From positions 8,786,001-8,850,000 of the forward strand of contig CM060893.1 of the NCBI GenBank assembly GCA_030762935.1: a stretch of DNA of 64,000 nt. Reading direction: 5' to 3'. The notes under the pieces were generated by a model. The model worked only from the letters and a program-made list of their open reading frames with translations. It was not told the origin of the DNA and made no database searches. This document shows positions 1 to 11,769 of this stretch, in pieces. Numbering within the stretch: the stretch's first letter is position 1; each line of letters starts with the position of its first letter. The translations under genes and the position numbers were made by a program. The DNA comes from Hymenopus coronatus. Taxonomy: Eukaryota; Arthropoda; Insecta; Mantodea; Hymenopodidae.

Positions 1-240
1 GCCGATTTATCTTGTTTCAATTTTAGGTGTCTAAAGTGCTCTTTGGATCTGAATTTTAAACTTCTTTTTGTTTGTCCTATGTAGAACTTTTCATAATTTG
101 TGCATTTAATTTGACATATTCCTGATCTATTTTCTGGTGAAATTTCATCTTTTATTTTTGAATTTAGTAACTTTTATCACAGAAGATCTGTTTGTTGGAG
201 CCAGGGTGATGTTTTGTTCTTTGAAGATCTTTTTGCATTT
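1..240 (-). mobile_element. Penelope-like element remnant, GIY-YIG endonuclease end
   Basis: Read on the minus strand, about 190-1 gives a continuous stretch containing SGICQIKCTNYEKF, then YIGQTKRSLKFRSKEHFRHL. The spaced GI(Y/C) and YIG motifs followed by Arg/Lys and KEH are typical of the GIY-YIG nuclease at the C-terminus of Penelope-like retroelements. The reverse transcriptase part is not recognisable and the element runs off the window edge. A GIY-YIG domain of another origin is possible, but the basic RxKEH context favours Penelope. Confidence 0.6.
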
Positions 241-548
241 TCTAAGTGGTAAGTGAATTTTTTGAATGTGTTGATTTGTGTTTTCCTGGTGTTAGGGTAG
301 TTACTTCTTGTATGGTTTTTTTGTGCTTTGCTTTGTTAAATTTCTTGTATACAAGGTTCTCTTCCAAGGTAAAAGCATTTACGATGTGTTATATTATGTT
401 GTCTAAATACAAAATCATATCCATCATCGTTACAGTTAAGTCACCGCCACCATTTACCCATAATCATACATTTTCATACTCCCCTCTTAAGCAACCACTT
501 AAAACGTGAATTTCTGCTCAAATTCAAATTAAGTACAAAAATAAATAA

Positions 549-717
549 GGGAATTAGTCAGTTTAACAGTCCATTAGTTGTTCAAAATATATGGCAAACC
601 TTAAAATTTCATTTGAAAGTTCTTTTTATATACCTATGTCGTATGTAGATGGTATGCTAAATTCCAAAATTAAGTTCTGAAAAATGGGAGTTGTCTTGTA
701 TTCGGATAAATACGGTA
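549..717 (-). mobile_element. TIR element 'G', solo end (copy 1)
   Basis: The right edge carries CTTGTATTCGGATAAATACG. The whole segment is the reverse complement, with changes, of the left end of the 1.07-kb element at 58469-59535 (shared landmarks: the tract next to the terminus, then 'ATATGGCAAACC'). Only one end of the element is present. Confidence 0.55.
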
Positions 718-1365
718 ATTGGTCACTTATTACTCAACGCCTTTGCCAATATGGATGTCAATTTATGTCCAGTTTAAAATGTAAAATAAGCAATAGGCAT
801 CTGTGTGTACATGCATTTAATGCTTATTTAACCGTAATGTTTTAAAAACTCTCTCTCAATTTCCAAATCATTGTCATACAGAAAAAGGTTCTCCAAATTT
901 TATGAAATAATGTTAAAAGCCCATACATTTCTTTCCTGAGATAACTTATTTGCTATATTACTAGTTGAAGCCATGGTTAGCACTGGCTATACACATTTGA
1001 AGTGTGCTTTTTAATCAGCTAAAAAAAATCTTTCTGAACCCCAAAACAGCTAAATAAATACCCAGTTCTGCTGAGTGTAAACAGCACTTACAAATAGCTA
1101 ATAAGGAGCCAAAATAAGCTACAGCTAACATGGAAACTTTGCTTGAAATATATTCTGAAGCACACACAAATAAAAATGCTGACGACAGAAGTTTGGCTTA
1201 TTTGCAGCCAGCTATGTCCCACAATATGGCATGCAAGTATATTGTTGTTGGTAACAAATTGAATCATAAGACCTTGAACTAAAGAAATGCTTTGGTTAGG
1301 CTATATCCTTTGTATGAACAAAAAACTGACTGATTCACTAATGAGGTGCATTTGTTGCTCAGAAT

Positions 1366-1505
1366 GACTTGTACATAGTGCATAGAGAAGATATTGTATT
1401 GCACCCAAAAATTCAATTCTGAGACTTCATTGGAACTATTATGGTCAATTAGTGTTGATTGTTTTTTCACGCAAGCCATTTGCAGGACAGGAGTTGGATA
1501 GGTAG
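1366..1505. mobile_element. H-element fragment joined to a SINE-E tail
   Basis: 1369-1437 matches the hairpin end of the H family (TACATAGTGCATAGAGAAG, then GCACCCAAAAATTC). It runs directly into 1438-1505, which matches 11406-11490 and is the tail of the SINE-E family in minus orientation. Both pieces are truncated. Confidence 0.5.
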
Positions 1506-1628
1506 TTTGCTATACTATGAATCTTGGTACTTAAAGTACTTACAATATTGTAAGTTGCCATATTTGAGATCTTGTGGTTTACTGGGAAAGTGTGGGTCAA
1601 GAAATTTAATGCCATTCTGGCATGCAGC

Positions 1629-1765
1629 CATGGTAGATCAGTGGTAGAGCAACTGGCTAGAGACCTGGAGATCCGTGCTTCAAATCCCGACTATGGCATT
1701 GAATTTTTCTGACTACCTATCCAGCTCCTATGCTACAGACGGCTTGTGTGAAATAACAATTATTC
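1629..1765 (+). mobile_element. tRNA-derived SINE, family E
   Basis: The head is tRNA-like: ATCAGTGGTAGAGC fits an A box and GCTTCAAATCC a B box. The following tail (TTTTTCTGACTACCTATCC) recurs in reverse at 11157-11200. It lies about 200 bp upstream of the alpha-actinin last exon, inside the preceding intron. No cloverleaf with paired acceptor stem was found, so it is not called a functional tRNA. Confidence 0.55.
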
Positions 1766-1965
1766 AACTCTCTTCATATTACATTGTTTTGGAATTTCAA
1801 ACATTAAACCCTTATTATGCATATGATAGTTTGCTGGTCAGAGGGAAGTTTTACAGATTTCAGTTTGGTATAGTCATCACTGGGTATTTTTATGTTCATG
1901 TATTTAATGTGTAAATATTAATATCATTACTGTTTAAAATACATGAAATGAATATTGTGTTGCAG

Positions 1966-2124
1966 CCATACATTCTTCCTGACGAGCTGCGAAGAGAACT
2001 GCCTCCAGACCAGGCTGAGTACTGTATTCAGCGCATGCCTGCTTTCAAGGGCCCCAATGCTGTGCCTGGAGCCCTGGATTATATGTCCTTCTCGACTGCA
2101 CTGTACGGGGAATCAGATCTGTAA
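1966..2124 (+). CDS. Actn: Alpha-actinin, last coding exon (3' end of gene)
   Basis: A splice acceptor (TGTTGCAG) ends at 1965 and the exon reads in frame for 52 residues to TAA at 2122-2124. The peptide begins [20 protein letters not shown] and ends [12 protein letters not shown]. This is the near-invariant C-terminus of non-muscle and muscle alpha-actinins, the last part of the calmodulin-like EF-hand domain that follows the spectrin repeats. Alpha-actinin is an antiparallel dimer that crosslinks F-actin at Z-discs and cell-matrix junctions; the ESDL tail is a PDZ ligand in vertebrate homologues. The rest of the gene lies left of the window, so the actin-binding CH domains and spectrin repeats are not seen. 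The identity is very secure. Confidence 0.96.
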   Translation, partial: PYILPDELRRELPPDQAEYCIQRMPAFKGPNAVPGALDYMSFSTALYGESDL

Positions 2125-3578
2125 CTTCTGACTAGGAGTGTACCATCCAAACCCACACAAATTGTGCCTATTAGACCTGATGGAATCAACAGCTCAACTT
2201 GTGTAAAATTTATAGAAATACTTTCATTTATTTATACTTTAAAGAAAACTATTTTTGCTGTATAACAATAATAATATTATATTTGATAATAGAACATATA
2301 CGTAGGTCCCTAACAAACATGATTTTACTGTCAAGTTCCTGCAAGTATTTATTTATATTGTCTATGAAGGTGGTAACAGAAGTCTAATGAAATTTGTGCT
2401 ATACATACACATTTTAAAGACTTGTACATTGAAATCATGGGAACAGTTTATTTTCTCCTTCTTGCAAACCCCCCCCCCCCTTACATCTGATTACAAGTAT
2501 TTTTATATATTTTCAACAATGAAGGTTGAGAAAGCTTTGTTGTGAAGGGGAAATGATAACTAAAAGGATCCTTGTCCCTTCCACGGTTCTTATTTTATTT
2601 ATTTACTTTTATTTTTATTATATTTTTTTTACAACGAATAGCTATTGCTTTAAGATACCATTGGTATCTTCAGCATTTGCAACGAATCGAATTAAGAACT
2701 TGTTTATATATATTTATACAAATATTCCATCTTGTATTCTTGAATATATAAGATTTAAGACATATCTACATTTTATCTTTACTTTTTTTTTGAACTAACT
2801 TTGCCATCATTCACTTTGTTTCGTGTAGTGCTAACTATTTCAGTGGTTCATGTATTAACAGCATATTAAAACTTACAGCAAAAGTAATCCACCAAGATTC
2901 ACTGCCAAAGAATATAGGTTTTCGTCAGCAAGAGTTAGCTAGCTAATATTTTGTCTTTGTGGATAGAAAGTATTTAGTTAATACATGATTATTCCAGAAG
3001 TTAAGATGCCTTTTCTATAATGGTATAGTTGTTAAGCGCCTTAACATTGCCCGAGTTAACACAGAAATACTTGTAATCGGATGGACCAATCAGCTGTATA
3101 GGTTAGTGTGTGTTACCATCGCTAAAGGAATTGTGTGCTAAACGTTATTTTAGGTAAGAAGTCTCGCAGGTCTGGTGTGGGTTTCTTGTGACCTTATAAT
3201 GTGGTCATCATTTTCTAGTCACTGTATAAAACAGCATATCTGGGAAGGAAAATTCAACTTGTTTCTGGAATTTATATATTTTTTTTTTCATTCAATTTTA
3301 ATAAAATTGAAATAATTGAATGGATTTTTGTGTTTTTTTCAGGTGCTTGGAACACAAATATTTCCCTTTTAGCCCATCCACGTTTATTTCCTGGAAGAAG
3401 TTATTAAGTCCTGGGTATCCTGTCTTACAAATCTGCATTTGTGTTCTTGCACATGAGGTTTTAATAGCCTTAACATTTGTATACTACATTCCTTGGCCTG
3501 CAACTAATAGGCCTATGTTAAGTGTTCTTTCGATAAATAGAGAAGCCACATAGGACAAATAAGGTAGCATACTACAAT
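2125..3578 (+). other. Alpha-actinin 3' UTR and downstream DNA
   Basis: No further coding exon is seen. The first clear AATAAA after the stop is at 3300-3305, so a 3' UTR of about 1.2 kb is plausible; its true end cannot be read from sequence alone. A C12 run lies at 2468-2479. The stretch is AT-rich. Confidence 0.4.
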
Positions 3579-3900
3579 TACGAGGGTTGCCCAATAAATA
3601 TTACCCCACAATTTATTTTGCAGTGAAAAAATATTTGAAAAATGTACAAATTTAGGTGCAATTTACTTTAAGTTTACCATGTGTGTGTGTATGCAAAGTT
3701 CTGACAGAAAGCAAGGTGTAGGAATGTTTTAAAATGGCATGTGAGTGAAATCTGTTCATAAAAAACGTGCTGTGATTGAATTTCTCATAGCAGAGAAAGA
3801 AGCCATGGGTAACACTCATAAACATTTGTGCAAAGTCTAGAAAACATCTGAGTACCATTGGTTACCGGGCACAGAGGGTGGTGCAGCAGAGCTCCAAGAT

Positions 3901-4378
3901 TTGCTGTGGGGGGGCAGGCCTCCCACGGTTGTCATGTCTGACAAGTTGCAGCAGGCTGATGTTGTCGTTCGAGACAATCGACATGTTACAACTCAGCAAT
4001 TGAAACTGAAGCTGTCAGTAAGCAAAGGAAGCGTGGATGTGATTATCAATAAGCTTGGATACACAAGTTCCTTGGTGTCTTACTGTCGGTCGCAAATCCC
4101 AAAGAAAAGACATTGGTTCTGATTTGTTGCAACGCTTGCAGCCCGAAACATAAAGACAATCAATGGAATGGCGCTATGTTCACTCTACACAGAAGAAAAA
4201 ATTCAAAACAGTTCCTTCAGCCGGAAAAGTCATGATCACAGTGTTTTGGGATTGTGAGGGCATAATTCTCATTGATGTGATGCCAAAAGGCAGTACCATT
4301 AATTCAGAAAGTTACGTCAAAATATTAGATAAACTTAAGCAGCACCATGTCAACCCAGGAGGTTTTCATTCAGCATGA
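3901..4378 (+). pseudogene. Mariner transposase remnant, N-terminal and central part
   Basis: The first open stretch (3901-4122) holds the second DNA-binding helix-turn-helix of a mariner transposase. The second (4163-4378) holds the start of the catalytic domain (KVMITVFWDCEGIILIDVMP) and reaches the second catalytic region. The two are out of frame. The last part of the catalytic domain is displaced beyond the SINE at 4418-4692 and is interrupted by a stop straight after SPDLAP. Confidence 0.82.
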
Positions 4379-4417
4379 TAACACTTGTCCTCACATAAGA
4401 CTTCTGCCCACATCGCC

Positions 4418-4692
4418 AAAAGGGTTAGACAGCGTCACCTCATCCACTCTAGGTCGCGGGTTCAAACCTGGCGGAGGATAATGGATTTTTTTGGGTGTAA
4501 AAATCCTTAATATGGCTTCCTTCGGAAGGGAAGTAAAGCCGTTGGTCCTGTGTCATAGATTTATGGCACGTAAAAGAACCTCAAGCGTGATAGAGAGGCC
4601 TCTGAGCAAAATTAAGCGGTCTTTCACGCCCAATTTAGAATGGGACGCTGAGAACCACAGTAGTAGAGTGTCCATAAATAACACGCCATTTT
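4418..4692 (+). mobile_element. tRNA-derived SINE, family A, inside mariner 1
   Basis: A head with the B box GGGTTCAAACC is followed by a body containing ATGGCTTCCTTCGGAAGG and AAGCGGTCTTTCACGCCC, and a tail CCATAAATAACACGCCATTT. The same sequence recurs at 23978-24271, 27366-27648 and about 41002-41257. It separates the HDN part of the transposase from its SPDLAP part, so the mariner is the older element. Confidence 0.8.
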
Positions 4693-5021
4693 CGCCCCAT
4701 CCACCCTATAGTCCTGATTTGGCTCCCTAAGATTTCCACTTGTTTGGGCCACTGAAGAATGCCATTTGTGAAAGACATTTTGAAGAAGATGAAGAGGGGA
4801 TTCAGGAAGTGAAAACCTAGCTCTGCAGACAGAGTAAAGATTTTTACAGATCGGGAATACATGCCCTTGTGTCTCGCTGGGGAAAAACCGTGGAACTTGA
4901 AGGCAATTACGTAAAAAAATAGTGAGCAGACACAACATTATCCTTTTATTTTTATGAAATAAATACTTCTAGAGGGGGAAAAAAAAAAATATGGGGCATT
5001 ATTTACTGGGCAACTCTCATA

Positions 5022-7698
5022 TTTTTTGGAAATAGGGAAGTGAGGGAGAAAGGTTCTGCTGGGGTATCTATACTGCAGTATTGCCAACTAAAATGTGTGA
5101 AACAAATAGAGAAATGTAATAAAGCAATATATAATAAATAAATTTTCCTTCCATTGTAAACAGAAAAATGGGAAGAGAACCAATGTCCAGAAAAAAAAAG
5201 TACCAAACGAATAAAGACTGGTTCACAACAGAGAATGATAAAGTTGAAATGCATGTATTTCAGTGGGAGCATTCACAATTGATGGGAAGACTTGGCCAAG
5301 TTTTAACTTTCTCAAGGCATTTGCTGTAGAGATTATTCTAGACGGCAATGACATGTAACAGCTCAGTGGCGGAATTGCAAAAATATCAGCTCTTCTTTCG
5401 AACATGTGACATGCAATGATTTCTAAGTCCAACATGAGCGGAATATTTTTTCGAAGTGTGGCTTTAGATTTCTTTGTCTAATATATACTTAAAATCATTT
5501 TTAACAATGATTTCATGCCGGAGCACATTTTTGTTTTTTAAACATAACTTAAGGTTTAGTCCTTTATTTACTTCATGCTCATGTAGCCATACTGAAGAAT
5601 GCAATGCAGTACAACCAAATTATCCAGCTTGTATCACTTAACACAGTACTGCCAACATTTTTTTTCTGGCAATAAAATACATTAGTTGTATCAAATACTC
5701 TTGAATATAATACAGGAAAGTCCGCCAAAAGAGCGGCAACAAGGAACACCAGCAGTCTGGACAACTGTGGGCATCTGTATAAGGCGTATGGTGTAAGATT
5801 TCCTTTTTATAATTTTAGGCAATGCAAACCTACAAGGACGGGAAAGTATTGCCATAACTATACCTGGCAAAAAAATGTTGTCTCTTTCGATTTCCTCGAG
5901 ATAAAGCCATGTAAGTACTGTTTTAATGTACAGGATTAGTGATTCTCCACGAGGTTACATTTCGTTAGTCATAAATATATACGCATATTAAGAAAATACT
6001 CCAAAGTGCACAATCACAAATATTCTTGGAGCAATAATAAGTACGTAATATGCAATAGTTGTGACTAAGTGCGTTGGTTGAGGCTTGTTTTTCATTCAAA
6101 TTTGCAGCTGTGCTGAATGGGTAAGAAAGTGCCGAAGAGCCGACTTGGACCAGGTTTTTAAAGTGAATGGACCGACTAAGTTAAACAGCTCATGTATGAA
6201 CCGGATTTCTAAGTTTTGACAGATTCTCTGGGTGGAAATCGGCTTCTCTCTAAAATACGCCTCGGGAGTTCCGGGTATTTGTATTTTCATTACAAAACAA
6301 TTGTGTTAGAATTAGATTTCATTCGGCAGCACCGAAAACATATACTTAATTTAAAAATGAACTTCAGAGCAAATATTATAAGCTATTAACGTTCATATTC
6401 TTCCCGGTAATGTGCATCTAACTGAACGCTAAATAAACAATTTTATCCTCTGGCCTGTAAAGGTTAATTCAACCCGCATTTGAACTATACTAAAGCTTGC
6501 TCCATAAATGTGACCTACATTGAAAGAAAAATGCATAAATTTGTGTATTTATTCCGATTTTAATAGAAATCGCGACGTGTTTAACAGCATCATTTCCATT
6601 GATTTAGATCAGCTGATGTGTGTACTGCAGACCGCTAGACTAGATGGTAGCACCATCGCATGTCGCCAGCCGTTCCCATGTTAAATTGAGGCAGTTTCCT
6701 GTATTAGTATGAAGTGTATTTGGTTCTATGTACGTTATGTACTGTAGACTAATAATAATAATAAATGTATTATTAAGAAGTTAACATCTTTCAACTTGGA
6801 AGCTCATATTAAAACATTAATGAAATGGGTGAAATGGTGCTCAAATAACTTTGACCTGACCAAGATTTAAACTTTGGACTTCTTGAATGTGAAGCAGTTG
6901 GCAAACCCTTGGACTTAGAAAAGTTGCTTGCCTCCTTGTATCACATGTTATAAAGAATCCTCAAAATATCACTTGTCAGTTAAAAACAAATGAAATCCCA
7001 ATGTGCAAAATGGATTTGCACTTTTAAGATTGATACAGTTATCTATATGCATTCCTTTTCTCTGGAATATTGTGAACCAAAGTCTTTTATTCTGAATCAT
7101 TTTTCGTCCTCATTCTTGGATTATTGTGAACCAGCCATAAGGAAAAGAAAAAAAATTCAGTTCAGCATTATATTGATTGAAATCAGGCAAAAGAAACCCA
7201 ATGAAATTTGTTTTAGGACGAGAATCAAATAACAAAGTAAAACTACATAATGACTTATTTCAATTTAGGATCATATCAGAGAAAAGCAGGACATGAATTA
7301 ATGTAGTACAAATATTCATTGCTTTTGTAATATTTGTAATGTATAGCATTTACCATATTGACCCAAATATAAGACTATCCTAAAAGTTTGAAAGTTTACA
7401 CAAATAATGAATGTAATTAGAAAATATTGGAAAACCCTGATTTCCTTTCTCCTGCTCTAATTACATGACAAGTGTATTAGTGTTGCAAAAGTTTTCTGTC
7501 TTTGGCCCTCTGAATGCTTTCCTTGACAGGCTAACTTGCATGCATTTTTCATCATTTCGTAGTCACACATTATACTCAGAAACATCAACTTTAACAGACC
7601 CTGTATGTTAGTGAAGTTTGCCTCACCAAAACCTATAATTTGAAGTTGGTATCGCAACTTTATCTCCTTTATTCAACTGATTTGTTGAAGACATTGTT
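5022..7698. other. Intergenic, nothing recognised
   Basis: AT-rich DNA with only short open frames lacking recognisable motifs on either strand. 5800-6700 has somewhat more CpG than its surroundings, but no exon with good splice sites could be assigned. 7355-7380 carries a weak match (CCCAAATATAAGAC) to the terminus of the G elements. Confidence 0.35.
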
Positions 7699-7699
7699 C

Positions 7700-7842
7700 T
7701 TTTTACTTTCTCTTCACGTACTATAGTGTACATAGTGTATAGAGTAGGTATTGCATTCCACCCAAAAATTCCATACCGAGGTTTTGCTGGAAATACATGC
7801 TTTGGGCCCCCTGAATCCAAAAAAAGCATTTGTACAAAAAGG

Positions 7843-7878
<36 letters not shown>

Positions 7879-8605
7879 TGCTTGCATGCGTGCGTGTGTC
7901 TGTGGACAGCATAGCTAAAACTAAAAGACCGTTAAATACCAAACGTAGTATTTAAGTTCGGTATCTTCCGAGGATGCGACACGAAGATTTTTAAGAAAAT
8001 CCCCCCACCCCTAACTACCCTTTACATGGAAAAATTTTCGAAAATTTTGTTTTTCTTAAAAATAGCTCTAACGATTTTGATTAAAATACCGCATATTAAA
8101 GCAATTTCTATCACAAATAAAATGTATATCTTGAATTTTCTTGAAATAGCTTCTAAAGACCTGTTTATTCTGGATGAATTTTGCTTAGTTTGACATAACT
8201 AGTAAACCATAAAAGAGAGACAAAAACTTACTATACAAAAAATGTAGATCTTGTTGAAATGCACAAGTTATGTCATATACATTTTTTATGGAGCTTACCG
8301 TTTTTGTATTCCTTGTTATTAGTTTCAATTTTTAAAGTACTTATACTTTTCTTAGACGGAAATGTCCATTTTTCTATTGTTCTATTCCTGGCCAAGCAAA
8401 GAAGCAATTTGCAGTGACAATCACATGATGACAGCTTTTAAAACATTTGACTATCACTTTAGCCTAGTGCATTCCCTTAGTTCCCTTCTACTTATAAGGA
8501 GCTATGTAATAAAATTGTGCTAATGTTTATCTCGATTAGCATTGTGTTGAAAGAAGTTTGTGTAGTAGCTAAGAAAGTCATGTGAGTGTAACACATCAGG
8601 TTTTT
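7700..8605 (+). mobile_element. H element (Helentron/HINE-like), near full length
   Basis: '+' here means the hairpin end is on the left. It starts TTTTTACTTTCTCTTCACG and carries the hairpin with TGTACATAGTGTATAGAG, a GT microsatellite (7845-7876), a broken palindrome around AAATACCAAACG, and ends GAAAGTCATGTGAGTGTAAC then ACATCAGG. It has no coding capacity. Confidence 0.7.
7845..7876. repeat. (GT)n microsatellite in an H element
   Basis: About 15 GT units sit at the fixed position that holds a GT/CA run in most H copies. The run creates spurious Val-Cys or Thr-His repeat frames. Confidence 0.9.
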
Positions 8606-8611
8606 AGTAAA

Positions 8612-10155
8612 TGGTCTGCATGCATGTGTGGACAGCATAGCTCAAAAACTAAAAGACTGTTAAATACTGAACTTAGTATTTATGTTTAGGATGCAACACG
8701 ATAAACTACCCTTTACATGGAAAAAATGTTGAAAGTTTTGTTTTTCTCAAAAATGGTCCTAATGGTTTTGATTCAAGAGATATTAACATCACAAATAACA
8801 TGTATATTTTGAATTTTCTAAGAATAGCCAATGAAGACCTCTTTGCTCTGGATGAGTTTTGCAGAATTTTGCGTAAAAGTTAAACCATAAGAGATAGACA
8901 AAAACTTACTACTCAAAAAACATAGATCTAATTAAAACACTTCATTTATGTCATATATGCCTTTCTTTTAGAGTTTGTTATTTTTACTTTCTCTATACGC
9001 ACTTTGTACATAGTGTATAGAGAAGGTATTGCACTCCACCCAAAAATTTGATACCGAGATTTCACTGGAAATATATGTTTTAGGGTCCCCAATATCCAAA
9101 AAAAAAAAGCATTTTCACAAAAAGGTCTGTGTGTGTGTGTCCGTTTGTCTGTGAACACGATAACTCAAAAACAAAAAGTTGGTAAAATACCAAATTTGGT
9201 ATTTAAGTTTAGTATCTTCCAGGGATGCGACACAAAGATTTTGAGAAAAATCCCCCCACCTCCAACTAACCTTTACATGGAACTTTTTTCGAAAATTTTT
9301 ATTTTCTCAAAAATAGCTCTAACGATTTTGATTAAAATCTTGTATATTAAACATATTTACCTGAAAAGTAAAATGTATATCTTGAATTTTCTAGGAATAG
9401 CCTCTGAAGAGTAGTTTATTCTGGATGAATTTTACAGAATTTTGAATAACTGCTAAACCGATGGACAAAAACTTACTACACAAAAAATGTAGAGCACATT
9501 AAAACACACAATTTATGTTATATACATTTTTTTCGTGGAGTTCATCGTTTTTGAGACATTCCTTATTTTTGGTTTCTGCTATGAAAAATATATTTTTCTC
9601 ATACAAGAACTTGTCAACTCTGACCCATATAAACAAAGGAACTTCATTGACATAGCAAGCAGCTTTTGACTATCACTTTAACCTATGGAAGTCCCTTATT
9701 TCGGTTCTACTTACAAGGAAGCAAGTAATAAGACTATTTCTGCTAATTTTTTCTGATTAGCATAAAGTAAATAGAAGTATAAGCTTTTTAAGAATAATTT
9801 GTTGCAGGGATATAGAGAAGAAAGTCATGTGAATGGTACACATCAGATTTTTGAGATATCCCTTGTTATTGTTTTCAAGTTTTGAACTACCTAACTTTTC
9901 TCAAATGAGATCAGCAAAGCAAATTGATGCTCATTTGTTTCACATAGTGACCAGCTTTTAAAAGATTTGACTATTGCTTTAGCCTAGTATATTCCCTTAT
10001 TTCACTTCTACTTACAAGGAAGCAAGTAATAAGACCAATTCTGTAATGTTTATACTGAGTAGGATGATGTAGATAAAAGAATAATCTATTATAAGAATAG
10101 TTTGTATATAGAACAGCTAGAGAAAGATATGTGAATGTATGCATAAGATTTTTTT
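8612..10155 (+). mobile_element. Older H element split by a younger copy
   Basis: 8612-8980 holds the middle of an H element up to '...GAGTTTGTTA'. 9853-10155 resumes exactly where the family consensus continues ('GAGATATCCCTTGTTATTG') and runs to the CATAAGA end. The copy at 8981-9852 lies between. This nested arrangement fixes the termini of the inserted copy. Confidence 0.7.
8981..9857 (+). mobile_element. H element, full length, inserted in an older H element
   Basis: It runs from TTTTTACTTTCTCTATACGC to GTACACATCAGA, followed by TTTTT. Hairpin, short GT run (9126-9139), palindrome AAATACCAAATTTGGTATTT and subterminal AGAAAGTCATGTGAATGG are all present. T5 lies at both edges, as expected for insertion into a T run. 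Confidence 0.75.
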
Positions 10156-10159
10156 TAGC

Positions 10160-11150
10160 ATATTATCTACTTATTATTTGCACAGGTAAATCACCAGAGA
10201 TGCTTTACTGCGTCTACAGTACTTTATTACTTTTTTCAATATTTCTACATACGTAACAATCACAGACAACTGGAAATGTTGAACCCAAACACTTACATTG
10301 AAAACATTATTCTACTGATGGGATTTTCTGCTTTTTACCACAGCAATTTCGTTTCAAATTATATATCTGTGTTTGTAACATCCCAGAAAAGTGATAGTGA
10401 CATATTTTGTTTGAAATAAATCCATATTGTAAAAAATGCACAATTATGAATTTGTTATCAAATAATTTATCCATGTTATAAATCGAAGCTCTGTATTAGA
10501 GGCTTCGAAACTTGTTAATCACTGGGATACCCCTGCCGAACCAAATTACAAAGTCTCTTGGAACTTTAGGTTTGCTGATTGCACATAACTTAAAAATTTT
10601 AAATTAGCAAATTACACAGAATGACGTGAACATTCATAGTTTTAGCTACAACTTGCATGTCTAAATCATATTAATATGTTTTTAGACAGTTGATACTAAA
10701 AGTAGATCTTTTATCAGATGTCAGTAGTGTTAAAAGTAGAAAATTCTGTCACTCAATGTTATAAAATTATAACACTCTAATGTAGCCAACTTTGGTTTAT
10801 GCGTCCACGGCCTCATTCAAGTAGGCTAAGATTGAAAGCTCATGTTGATCCATAAAATGGTGGATGATTTGAATGTCACGAACATGGAATCTGCTGAACC
10901 AGATGAAATTATACAAACAGCGGAGAGAGCAAAATTTCAACTGCTACATTGCCTCCATTGTATAGAATGTTTTCGTTCCATACAATAAAGTCATCATGTT
11001 ATCAGCACTGATGCTAAGCAAGGCAACAACTTAATATTACAAATCATTAAGCATGAACTCCATGAAATAGATAAAATAATCTATTTATAATTATAATATG
11101 TCTAAATATTGAGAACTGTCTAAAAAATAGTGTATGACACATTTGTTAAC
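10160..11150. other. Intergenic, nothing recognised
   Basis: AT-rich, without an exon-like open frame, tRNA-like head or inverted termini that I could identify. Confidence 0.35.
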
Positions 11151-11156
11151 ATTGTT

Positions 11157-11290
11157 TTATATTGGATAGGTAGAGTCAGACTGAAAAACTCAATGCCATA
11201 GCCAGAATTTGAACCACGGATCTTCTGGTCTCTAGTCGGTTGCTCTACCACTGAGCTACCATGGCAACATGCTAGCATAGCATTGAATTT
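11157..11290 (-). mobile_element. tRNA-derived SINE, family E
   Basis: On the minus strand the head reads AGCTCAGTGGTAGAGCAACC (A box) and GTGGTTCAAATTC (B box), followed by GGCATTGAGTTTTTCAGTC and CTACCTATCCAAT. It is the same family as 1629-1765. Confidence 0.6.
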
Positions 11291-11399
11291 CTCAATTGAC
11301 TCACATATTTCCCGGTACACCGCAAGGTGATCTCAAATTATTTTGACATTACAACTCCAATGGCGACTTACAATGCTATAATTTCAGTCCCAGGATTCA

Positions 11400-11495
11400 T
11401 ATTATAGCCAAATTATGGTCAATTGGTATTAATTTAATTGTTTTTCACACAAGCCGTGTGTAGAACAGGAGTTGGATAGGTAGAGTCAGACTGTT
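11400..11495 (-). mobile_element. SINE-E tail fragment
   Basis: It matches 1438-1505 (shared landmarks ATTATGGTCAATTGG and AACAGGAGTTGGATAGGTAG). No tRNA head is attached. Confidence 0.45.
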
Positions 11496-11769
11496 TTATA
11501 TTCGTAGGATTATTGTACTCGGCCTATGGCCTCGTTTCGCAAGCCTCCTACTCACAATATAAAACACCATTTTTACCACTTGTTTCACAAATAACTATTA
11601 ATGTTTTGAAAATTTGTTTAGTTCTAGTCCTGAAAGAGTGTTTTGAATGCATCTCCAGTTTACACCAGCCTTCACTAGAAAATACTCAAATCTCATTCAA
11701 TTTTAGTACACATACATGCACACGCACAAAGACTCAAAGCCCAAATTCTAGGATGTAGATGATGTCAAC

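Larger units (their letters stand above)
3581..5019 (+). mobile_element. Mariner transposon 1, inactivated, with a nested SINE-A
   Basis: Imperfect terminal inverted repeats (left CGAGGGTTGCCCAATAAATA; right end ACTGGGCAACTCTCA) are flanked by TA dinucleotides (3579-3580, 5020-5021), the mariner/Tc1 target duplication. Inside are transposase remnants in several frames on the plus strand: a second helix-turn-helix (TTQQLKLKLSVSKGSVDVII, about 3988-4047), the catalytic HDN motif near 4371-4380, and after a SINE insertion the C-terminal HPPYSPDLAP, DFHLFGPLKNA and LVSRWGKTVELEGNYV. Stops and frameshifts rule out a functional transposase. Confidence 0.88.
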
